A DNA stretch of 64,000 bases from Pseudo-nitzschia pungens (Eukaryota > Bacillariophyta > Bacillariophyceae > Bacillariales > Bacillariaceae): assembly GCA_037355855.1 (NCBI GenBank), contig CM074758.1:2143001-2207000 (forward strand). Reading direction: 5' to 3'. The notes under the pieces are model-generated. The model saw nothing but the letters and a program-made list of their open reading frames with translations, had not been told where the DNA came from and did not search any database. The translations under genes were made by a program, and so were the position numbers. This document shows positions 57,140 through 64,000 of the stretch, in pieces. Numbering within the stretch: the first letter of the stretch is position 1; the number at the start of each line of letters is the position of its first letter.

Positions 57140-60100
57140 TCACCTCGTTATTTCATATCCTGTCACAGCGTCCTTCATGCTGACAATAACTGGATCGCCA
57201 CCCAACCAATAGTACGATATTTGCAAGAACTGCCCGCCTTTGATCTCGGGTGCGTGATTTCTGTCGGCATTGAGAAGTTTACACGAGTATTCACTTTCGC
57301 CGTCAACGACCACAACGGAGAATGAATGGTTGTTGTCTTCCTTGTCACGAGTCTCATAACTTTGATTTTTCGGTGTGGTCAAATCAGTTTGTCTCGCGAG
57401 TCTTACTCTGACGAGAGCATCGCGCACATCGAATTTCTTGGCGTCACGAGATGTGGATCGAAACTCTGCGGTCACGTCCGGTTTTCCCGAAATGGGTTGA
57501 AATGTCAGATTCTTTTTTCTAATTTCACTGCTGAATCTCTTGTTCGCCCTCCTTTCTCTACATGGTGCTGTCGTTGGGTTTGAACGTGCGTTGCTAGTTT
57601 CTTTCGACGTATCCGGGGTATCATTTTTGCGACCGAGTGGAAACCTCTCGCTCCCTTCTGCACTTTCTTTGGCGTCGGTGTCGATGTCGATGCGATGAAC
57701 GAATGACGAATCCTCGTCCACTTGGTTCGACGAGAGACACTTTCTGAACTCGTTCATGACCCATTGTTTCGGTTCACGGTCCAGGAACTTTTTCATCAAA
57801 TTTCGGATGGCTCTTGCTCGTATTTCCTTGTCCGGTAAGTCGCTATCCGCTAAAAATTTGAGGATGACGCCAAAAGTGTTTTCGTTCGGTTTCATCCGGG
57901 GATTGGTCTCCGATCGGTCGATGAGGTTTCTCAGCAGAGCCGTGATCTTGGTGGCGGATCTCGGATCACGCGTGTACGACCAAGCCTTGATGACGCTGTT
58001 GTAACTCACTACACTGGGGTGCATGTTTGGATCGTCCGAGGCTTCCATTCGTTGCAGCATCCGTTCTGCGCGTTCGGCTGCTGATGATTTCCGGGAATAC
58101 GCCAAGCAATCCAACACAACACTGTAATTCACCCCGTTGGGCTTGACGGCCAATGTCCCATCTCTGTAGTATTGTTCCATCCTTGCTAAAAGTGCAATGG
58201 CTCGGTCAGAAGCTTGGGGTGATTTGGTTCTGACCCATGCCTTGAGAACGTTGGTCAACGTGATGTGTGTCGGCGAAGCTCCACCGCTGTCCCGAGTCTT
58301 CGATCCATCCACCATTTCCAAAAACAAGGCTTCCGCACGTTCTCCGTTCCCCGCCGTTCCCCACGCCGAAATGACGGAATTCCAACACGCCGCATCCGGT
58401 TTCATTCTCTTGTCACCATCGAGGTGCATTCGTTGCAAATCTCTCAGAATAGCCTCCGACTTTTCGGGGGCTTCCGGTCGATTGGATTTGATCCAGGACT
58501 GCATCACGTTTGTGTGGGTGACGACATCGGGTTTGTAACTCCCGTTGTTTCCGCCATCGTTCGGGTCGATCATTTTTTGGAGCAAGGCCTCGGCTCGGAA
58601 CGGCGCGTCTGCGTCCGATGAATTGCTCCAGGCGTTGATCGCTGTGGAAAACGAGATCGCGTCCGGGCGGGGATTCGTTTTCGGTTCTCGCGCGTGCGCG
58701 TCGCAAAACTCCAACAGTTTCCGTTCCGTCCGGATCGCTCCGTTCTTGCCCCTCGACAAGACACCGAGGACCGTATTCATGGAGGTCGCGTCGGGCGCGA
58801 GATCTCCGGGTGGAGGAATGGCGGCGTGATCGCTCTCGGGTTCGAAATTCATCGTTTTCCGGTCGTCGTCGCCGTCATTGGCTTCGCAGTGTTCCCGCGG
58901 CGCTCTCCGGAGTTCGTCGTACAGCGCCAAGGTTCGAGCCACGGCGTCCGGAGCGTCGGAGTGCGCCCAGCACTTCAGGACGATGTTGTAGGACCAGACC
59001 GTCGGATACGTGTCGACGAGCGCCGACAGTTCCTTCATGTTGTTCAGCACGGATTCGGCCCGGTTCGCGGCGTCGGACAGGCGCCGGTGTCCCTCCCCCC
59101 CGGAAGCGGCCCTCGAATACGCCCACAGCACGCTCTGAAAGGGCGCGATGCCCGGTTTCAGATCCGCGTCAAAGTGCAGCAAATAATCCCGGACCAGGTG
59201 GGCCAGCATGGTCTCGGCGCGCACGGCCTCGCCCGCACGAGCGAGCGCATCGATGCCGTGCTGGTAGGAAGCGAGGTTGGGCTGTATCCGGCTCGTTTCC
59301 CTCATCTGGTGGATCAGTTCTTCCACCCGACAAGCAATCTCCGCCAGAGCGTCGCTCCTTCGCGTTCCCTTGGAAGAAGCCATCCATCGCTCCAGCAACA
59401 AATTGTACGAATCGACGCTGGGGTTCGGCAGCGACGGGTCGGACATCATTTGCCGCAGAAAGGCTTCGGCTCGTTCGGATGCCCTCGTTTCATTGGACGC
59501 GAGGTGGGCTCGCAGAACGGCGTGGCACAGGTTCAAGCCAACCCGTGGATTACAGTCTTCCTTCCGGATCTCGCTCTCGCTCTCGCTGTTCTTATCGTTG
59601 TCGTTGTTGCAGTTTTTGTCGTGTTCCTCATCGGACCTCGGCGCGGTGGCATCGGCAAATTCGTAGTTGGGTCCCCCGTGCTGTTGCTGCTGCTGCCGCG
59701 CCACGGCCTCCCGGACAACCTGCTCGGCTTGCGCGGCCTTTCCGGCCTTGGCGAGCAGAGAGGCAAAGAGCTCGTGGGCTTCCTCATCGATCGAGAAGTG
59801 CGCGCTCTTGTTCGTCATGGCTTCCCGGCGCTGTCGTTCCTTCATCTGGGACCACAATTCTTCCGCGTGCTGGACCACCAGGGCAATGCTGCCATTCGCG
59901 TTCGACTTCGACTTTGCGTTCGACTTTGCGTTCGACTTGGACCGTCTCGGCCCGGAAGCGGAAGCGCCATCGCCGTCGGCATCGGCATCGTTTTCCGAGG
60001 CCCGGTGCCAGCACTCCAACACGGCCGCGTAATCTTCCGGCGTGGGGGGATCGCAGAGGACGTCCTGGTCCGCCAGTGCCGCCATTTGCATCAGCAGATT

Positions 60101-60649
60101 GTGCGCCCGCAGAGCCGAGTGCAGGGACCCGTGGTCCGAATTCTTCCAGGCCTGCAGCACCAGCGAGAATATCTGGCTGTCCAGGACCGCGGCCCCGGAT
60201 TCGATCGTGACGGTTCCATTGTAATCGTAATCGCAATCGTCATCGCAATCGTCATTGTAATCGTCATTGTAATCGTGGATCGACGGATCCGAAGCCAAAG
60301 CCGAAGTGGAAGCCTCCCATCCCGACGGCGAAGAGAATCGATAATAATCTCTCAGGACCTGCTCGGCAATTTCTTCGGCGTGGTTTCCGTTTCCCTGGCG
60401 AACGGCTTGGTGCAAACCTCTCCAAAAGGATTTGGAAGCCAGTGTGGAATGTATTCGCCGCGGCTGTTTTTGATAATCACGAAAGGGGTGGTGCGGATTG
60501 TCGACGCAAACGTGATCATTGTTACGTTGGTTGTCCTGTGTTTGGAGGAGAATTCTCGGCTGTATCAGTCGGCAGTACGAAAGAGGACGTCGATAAGGCG
60601 TCCTCCTCAGCACAATGTTCGGAACTTTCGATGCGACCGATGATTGCAT
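57140..60649 (-). CDS. Pentatricopeptide-repeat (PPR) protein, probably mitochondrial
   Basis: Single exon, 1169 residues. The first 38 residues contain many Arg and no acidic residues (VLRRTPYRRPLSYCRLIQPR), which fits a mitochondrial presequence; there is no signal peptide or ASAF motif. Tandem PPR-like helical pairs run from about residue 90 to 880, for example LVLQAWKNSDHGSLHSALRA, SYNIVLKCWAHSDAPDAVAR, DAISFSTAINAWSNSSDADA, DVVTHTNVMQSWIKSNRPEA, CWNSVISAWGTAGNGERAEA and SYNSVIKAWSYTRDP. Acidic or Gln-rich inserts separate several repeats. The C-terminal 200 residues are not PPR and end with DPVIVSMKDAVTGYEITR; I do not recognise this part. PPR proteins bind specific organellar RNAs for processing, stability or translation. 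Confidence 0.88.
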   Translation of the reverse strand: MQSSVASKVPNIVLRRTPYRRPLSYCRLIQPRILLQTQDNQRNNDHVCVDNPHHPFRDYQKQPRRIHSTLASKSFWRGLHQAVRQGNGNHAEEIAEQVLRDYYRFSSPSGWEASTSALASDPSIHDYNDDYNDDCDDDCDYDYNGTVTIESGAAVLDSQIFSLVLQAWKNSDHGSLHSALRAHNLLMQMAALADQDVLCDPPTPEDYAAVLECWHRASENDADADGDGASASGPRRSKSNAKSNAKSKSNANGSIALVVQHAEELWSQMKERQRREAMTNKSAHFSIDEEAHELFASLLAKAGKAAQAEQVVREAVARQQQQQHGGPNYEFADATAPRSDEEHDKNCNNDNDKNSESESEIRKEDCNPRVGLNLCHAVLRAHLASNETRASERAEAFLRQMMSDPSLPNPSVDSYNLLLERWMASSKGTRRSDALAEIACRVEELIHQMRETSRIQPNLASYQHGIDALARAGEAVRAETMLAHLVRDYLLHFDADLKPGIAPFQSVLWAYSRAASGGEGHRRLSDAANRAESVLNNMKELSALVDTYPTVWSYNIVLKCWAHSDAPDAVARTLALYDELRRAPREHCEANDGDDDRKTMNFEPESDHAAIPPPGDLAPDATSMNTVLGVLSRGKNGAIRTERKLLEFCDAHAREPKTNPRPDAISFSTAINAWSNSSDADAPFRAEALLQKMIDPNDGGNNGSYKPDVVTHTNVMQSWIKSNRPEAPEKSEAILRDLQRMHLDGDKRMKPDAACWNSVISAWGTAGNGERAEALFLEMVDGSKTRDSGGASPTHITLTNVLKAWVRTKSPQASDRAIALLARMEQYYRDGTLAVKPNGVNYSVVLDCLAYSRKSSAAERAERMLQRMEASDDPNMHPSVVSYNSVIKAWSYTRDPRSATKITALLRNLIDRSETNPRMKPNENTFGVILKFLADSDLPDKEIRARAIRNLMKKFLDREPKQWVMNEFRKCLSSNQVDEDSSFVHRIDIDTDAKESAEGSERFPLGRKNDTPDTSKETSNARSNPTTAPCRERRANKRFSSEIRKKNLTFQPISGKPDVTAEFRSTSRDAKKFDVRDALVRVRLARQTDLTTPKNQSYETRDKEDNNHSFSVVVVDGESEYSCKLLNADRNHAPEIKGGQFLQISYYWLGGDPVIVSMKDAVTGYEITR

Positions 60650-61524
60650 GGTGTTGTTGTGAAGAATTGTGTTCGTTCGAATTCTCTATAATGTTCTTCC
60701 GATTAGCGAGTCTGGATAGTGCTAGACGTTTCGAACAGATATAGAATGTTGAATGTTGGATCTTCACTCGTCGGTCGTCAAGCGAAGCTGTTTCTCGTGT
60801 TACTTGGATTGTTACCGGTAGGTATCTGTGTGCCGCTTCAGTGTTTCTTCATCAAAGTATGCAGTAATCTTAAGGTTATGCAGTGCAGTCTTGCCGATGA
60901 CGATGATCCCGAAAGACACTCTTTTCTGTACCGTACGGGTTTTGCGGTATCTTAGCCATTGTTGGGGTTACACAGAGAATACGAAGTAGATCGGTTTGGA
61001 GAAGAGAGAAGGAAGGAACCGCCAACAGACCCTTTGGGTTCAGCAGATTTTGAAGTTGAAGAAAAGAGGCATCATCACGCTCCCATTCCTCGCGCGTTCT
61101 CCGCGTTCCATTTGAATTCTTTTTGTCATTGGGCGAGACACACGGCGGAGTGAAACAGATGGCGAATGGCAAGAAGTACGGTTCGTCATCCCCCGAAATC
61201 AACGTCCCCCTTTTTAATACGGATTGCTTTTAAGACGGAATTCTATGGAACATTTCGGGGGAATACCGTACGAAACTTTCCGCTCGCACCGCAGACACAC
61301 AATTTTCGAGGACATTGACTCATGGATCCGGTTGTTGTCGTTTGTTCGCTCGTTCCTCCGAAAACATTCCATTCCTCGATCGCAACCGAAAATTACGGTG
61401 ACTGAATCACCATCATCGCGACAACAGAAAAATAAATAATTCGACGGCAGTGACATAATTATTGTACGCACAAGTGCTGTCGCCACAACACCCATCATTT
61501 GCACGAGACGAGAACGAAAAGATC
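60650..61524. other. Divergent promoter region
   Basis: About 875 bases between the PPR gene (-) and the small membrane-protein gene (+). No coding signal. Confidence 0.55.
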
Positions 61525-62073
61525 ATGCCGCCGTCCCCATCGCCTTCGCAACAACAGCAGCAACCACAACCACCTCCCGGTTCCACCAACATCTTTCTCG
61601 ATGCGTGGAGTCGATTCCACGACGGCCACGAGCGACTCAAGAATTCCGTTCATTCCTATTGGAGGCGGAACGCCTTTCTTTCTCCGCGACACACCGCCGG
61701 AAAAGTGGTGATGAGCTGCGTGTACTTTTCCATCCCGGTGATTGCGGCGTACTTTGGGGTGAACAAGCTCGTCGATGCCACCGAATCGGCGGCCCACGAA
61801 CGGAGGGTCCGGGGGAGCAACAGCAACAACAGCAGCAGCAGCGGCGCCATGATCGGTGGAACGGAGGAGGCGGAATCGACCGGAACGGTGGGAGCCGGGG
61901 GATGGGGCGGGGGCGTCCGCCTGGCGGGGAACGACAGGGTGACAAAAGACGTGAATCGAATCAACCTGGAGCGGTTCATGAGGAAGCAACGAAAATTGAA
62001 GGAGAAACGGGAGCGAGAGGAAGCGGCGGCGGCTGCTGCGGCTGCTGCGGCTGCTGGTGCGGCGCGAGACTAA
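61525..62073 (+). CDS. Small single-pass membrane protein with Gln/Pro and Ala-rich ends
   Basis: Start ATG at 61525 (MPPSPSPSQQQQQPQPPPGS), 182 residues. The family is not recognised. After a conserved-looking amphipathic stretch (NIFLDAWSRFHDGHERLKNS) comes one membrane helix, KVVMSCVYFSIPVIAAYFGV, then a Ser/Asn/Gly-rich segment. A basic helix follows (VNRINLERFMRKQRKLKEKR), then an 11-residue Ala run encoded by GCG/GCT repeats. The basic helix after one short membrane segment recalls small inner mitochondrial or ER proteins, but nothing more can be said. An earlier in-frame start is not ATG. Confidence 0.72.
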   Translation: MPPSPSPSQQQQQPQPPPGSTNIFLDAWSRFHDGHERLKNSVHSYWRRNAFLSPRHTAGKVVMSCVYFSIPVIAAYFGVNKLVDATESAAHERRVRGSNSNNSSSSGAMIGGTEEAESTGTVGAGGWGGGVRLAGNDRVTKDVNRINLERFMRKQRKLKEKREREEAAAAAAAAAAAGAARD

Positions 62074-62775
62074 AGCGATCGATCGGCACGCTGCGCTACG
62101 ACAGTGACGTCCCAATGCGGTATCTGTATCTGCTACCGCAGAATGTTGATTCGTTCGTCGCAATTAACTGTCTGCAGCCTTGAGAATGAAATAATTGTGT
62201 CGAATCATTGTCACGACGGCACGAATGGTACCGCTAGAAGTTGATGCCACGCACAAAATGACAACTTCAGAATGATCAAACAAAGGAGTGGAAAATGCGA
62301 GGCACGGCAGAAAAAGAAATTGCCCAATGGCAAGCGACAAACGTTCTGTGTGTTTGTCGTCGCACAATCTTCCACTTTGGCATCCGTGTTGATCGAGAAT
62401 GGGTTGTCAGTGTCATCACTCTAAGGACTTTTCAAGATAGCTCCCCCCCCCCCCCCCAAATGAACAATTTTCCTCGACGCGATGCTCGGATTGCCGTTTT
62501 GGGACGGCAGAGAGAGGCGGGCGATGATTCGGGCAGCTTCGAACCGTAATCGGGAGACCCATTTCTTGCTCAAAAACGAACGACACGAAGCATTTCAAAC
62601 TCAATGGGTCCCCATGAATGCGATAACGAAATTGGTTGGAGTCTGGCAACTTTGCCCAGGAGTTGTTGAGGTCTTTTTACAAGAAGGACGTTCGTTTCAC
62701 TACTCAACAATGCGATGCAATAGTATAATAATATCATCATTATGCCAATTAATTGTAACAACGTTCGAAACAAAA
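62074..62775. other. Convergent intergenic region
   Basis: About 700 bases containing a 15-base C homopolymer at 62443-62457 and no gene. The homopolymer length is likely uncertain in the assembly. Confidence 0.6.
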
Positions 62776-64000
62776 TCAAAGGAGCGATAAATCTTCCCAT
62801 TCGGCCAAGGCCTTTTTCATGTCCCGCTGCGCACTCTTCAGTTTCCGTTTCCCCTTCATCATTAGAAATGCCACATCGTTCTGTTTCACGTCGCGACACG
62901 AATCGTCGTCGTTGTCGTTGTCGTCGTCGTCGCTGTCGTAGTCGTTCTTGAACACCGCTTCCTCCTCGTCCATTTCGTCCCGGGCTTTCTTGGACCGGGC
63001 TTCGTCCAGCAGCGCAACGAGTTCGGCCAGCTTGACTCGGGCTTTTGCCACCTGTTTCGAGATTGTTTTCATGGCGAGCTGGTCGTCGTCCAACAGGGCG
63101 TCTTCTTCGCTATCGTCGTCGTTGTCGTCGTCGTCGTCGTCGCTAAAAAAATCGTCGTCGTCCTCTTGCTTGCGCGAGAAAAGCGGGCCCGTGCCGCCGC
63201 CACCACCAGCAGCATCGTTGTTGATTCGATCGACCATCGCTTCGTCCGTGGCCTGTGCTATAGTGTCGTCGATTTGCTCGTCCTCGCTCTTGGGAATCTC
63301 GTCTTCGAATCTCGAAAAGGGTTGCTTTTGTGTGTAGAGGGACAGACCGAGTTTGTTGAGGCCCTTGTTGACCTCCGACATGCGTTCGTCCGTCGTCTTG
63401 AACCCGCTCGGCAGGGACCGATTCAGAGCTCTCAACCGCGCCTCCAGATCGTCCTGGTCTCCGATGCGTTCGTTGCTGCTTTCTGGCCACGCAATGTCCC
63501 GGGATGGTTGGTTGTCTCCCGTGGTAGTCGGAAGCGGTTGCCGAGTCGGGCGTGAAAACAGGGCCGAGAAAGATTCATTGCGGGCTCGCGCCTGGTCGTC
63601 GTCTAGAAGGGTGCAGTTGCAGGCATCTTTCGTTTTGACGGGGCGGCTTTCATCGGTTTCGTGTCGTTGCTCGTCGTGGAGTTTTTCTTGCTCCATCGCT
63701 CGGATCAAGCACTGTCGAGATTGCTTCCAATATTCGTCTGCTTTGGAGGCATACAGCGCCGCAATGCGTTTCGTCTCTTCTGTTTCCTCCATCGTTGACG
63801 CCGGGGCTGAAGCCGCCGACAGGGCCTTCTCGTTCTCTTCCTCCGCCAGTGCTTCCAGCAGTTTGTGCGCTTCCAAGAATTTTTCTGCCGCGTGCCAAAA
63901 GTTTGACTCCGATTCCAGCTCTTTTGCTGTTCGCAAGAGTTCGAAGGTCTTCTCGATGCGCTCTTGGGGCGAAGATCCGGAGTCCTCGGGGGTTGCTGCT
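62776..64000 (-). CDS. MIT-like N-terminus with acidic C-terminal region (5' end beyond window)
   Basis: The minus-strand frame is open from the stop at 62776 to the right edge, so the start is missing; about 407 residues are visible. The first visible part (ERIEKTFELLRTAKELESES, NFWHAAEKFLEAHKLLEAL, then RIAALYASKADEYWKQSRQC) has the three-helix pattern of MIT domains, which bind ESCRT-III tails or microtubules. A middle segment has LEARLRALNRSLPSGF, NKGLNKLGLSLYT and a Gly run. The C-terminal third has Asp tracts (DDDDFFSDDDDDDNDDD) flanking a helix (KTISKQVAKARVKLAELVAL) and ends with KKALAEWEDLSLL. A role with ESCRT or VPS4-type machinery is possible but inferred. Confidence 0.75.
   Translation of the reverse strand, partial: AATPEDSGSSPQERIEKTFELLRTAKELESESNFWHAAEKFLEAHKLLEALAEEENEKALSAASAPASTMEETEETKRIAALYASKADEYWKQSRQCLIRAMEQEKLHDEQRHETDESRPVKTKDACNCTLLDDDQARARNESFSALFSRPTRQPLPTTTGDNQPSRDIAWPESSNERIGDQDDLEARLRALNRSLPSGFKTTDERMSEVNKGLNKLGLSLYTQKQPFSRFEDEIPKSEDEQIDDTIAQATDEAMVDRINNDAAGGGGGTGPLFSRKQEDDDDFFSDDDDDDNDDDSEEDALLDDDQLAMKTISKQVAKARVKLAELVALLDEARSKKARDEMDEEEAVFKNDYDSDDDDNDNDDDSCRDVKQNDVAFLMMKGKRKLKSAQRDMKKALAEWEDLSLL

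Noticed and set aside
58694..60643. Plus-strand ORFs of 466 and 649 codons across the PPR gene
   Set aside because: No recognisable domain; antisense to clear PPR repeats.
1..64000. CRISPR arrays, tRNA and rRNA genes
   Set aside because: No spaced direct-repeat array, no rRNA-like block and no tRNA cloverleaf could be recognised by eye. tRNA genes cannot be excluded without a covariance search.

Overview
The window reads as nuclear DNA of a diatom or a closely related alga with a red-derived complex plastid. The main evidence is a set of genes whose proteins begin with a signal peptide followed by the diatom plastid-import motif (ASAF, SAFSP, ASAFAP, VSAFAP or DALVP-like sites). Further support comes from short GT-AG introns of roughly 80-250 bases, a Ty1/copia fragment at the left edge, and close packing of single-copy eukaryotic genes on both strands. 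The species cannot be fixed from the sequence alone.

Layout, left half. 1-368 is the RNase H end of a copia retrotransposon. 1466-4154 (-) is a plastid-targeted tandem ArsA/GET3 ATPase. 4791-5992 (-) is a glycosyltransferase-like type II membrane protein whose 5' end abuts a 0.9 kb long-inverted-repeat element (5957-6894). 7785-10278 (+) is a secreted or targeted disordered protein. 11737-13548 (-) is a Qbc-SNARE fused to a beta-trefoil. 14392-17369 (+) is a membrane-anchored 2OG-oxygenase-like protein. 18326-19686 (-) is a plastid S1-domain protein and 20262-20774 (+) a tiny plastid-targeted basic protein. 21084-23176 (-) is an EHD ATPase, 23976-24996 (-) Sec22, 25687-27690 (+) a coiled-coil protein, and 27900-30715 (-) a PHO80-like cyclin.

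Right half. 33126-34019 (-) is a COPI-associated membrane protein, 34849-35909 (+) a FabG-like reductase, and 36117-37225 (-) a Derlin with signal peptide and acidic linker (SELMA candidate). 38633-41599 (+) is a plastid RAP-domain protein, 42094-43008 (+) plastid ribulose-phosphate epimerase, 43803-44858 (-) Sft2 and 45512-46212 (+) a Rab-like GTPase. 46653-49142 (-) is an FCP1-type CTD phosphatase and 49694-50734 (-) a five-exon histidine-rich protein. 53263-56006 (+) is an NCKX-type exchanger with EF-hands, 57140-60649 (-) a PPR protein, 61525-62073 (+) a small membrane protein, and 62776-64000 (-) a partial MIT-like acidic protein.

Two functional themes recur: nucleus-encoded plastid biology (ATPase, S1, RAP, RPE, Derlin) and vesicle traffic (Qbc-SNARE, Sec22, EHD, COPI-associated, Sft2, Rab-like). 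They are neighbours, not operons. Splice structures given here were worked out by hand from GT-AG sites, reading phase and family similarity. Several genes need a single-base correction to stay open, which looks more like consensus error than biology. The two 2.4-2.5 kb gaps (30.7-33.1 kb and 50.7-53.3 kb) hold nothing I could recognise.
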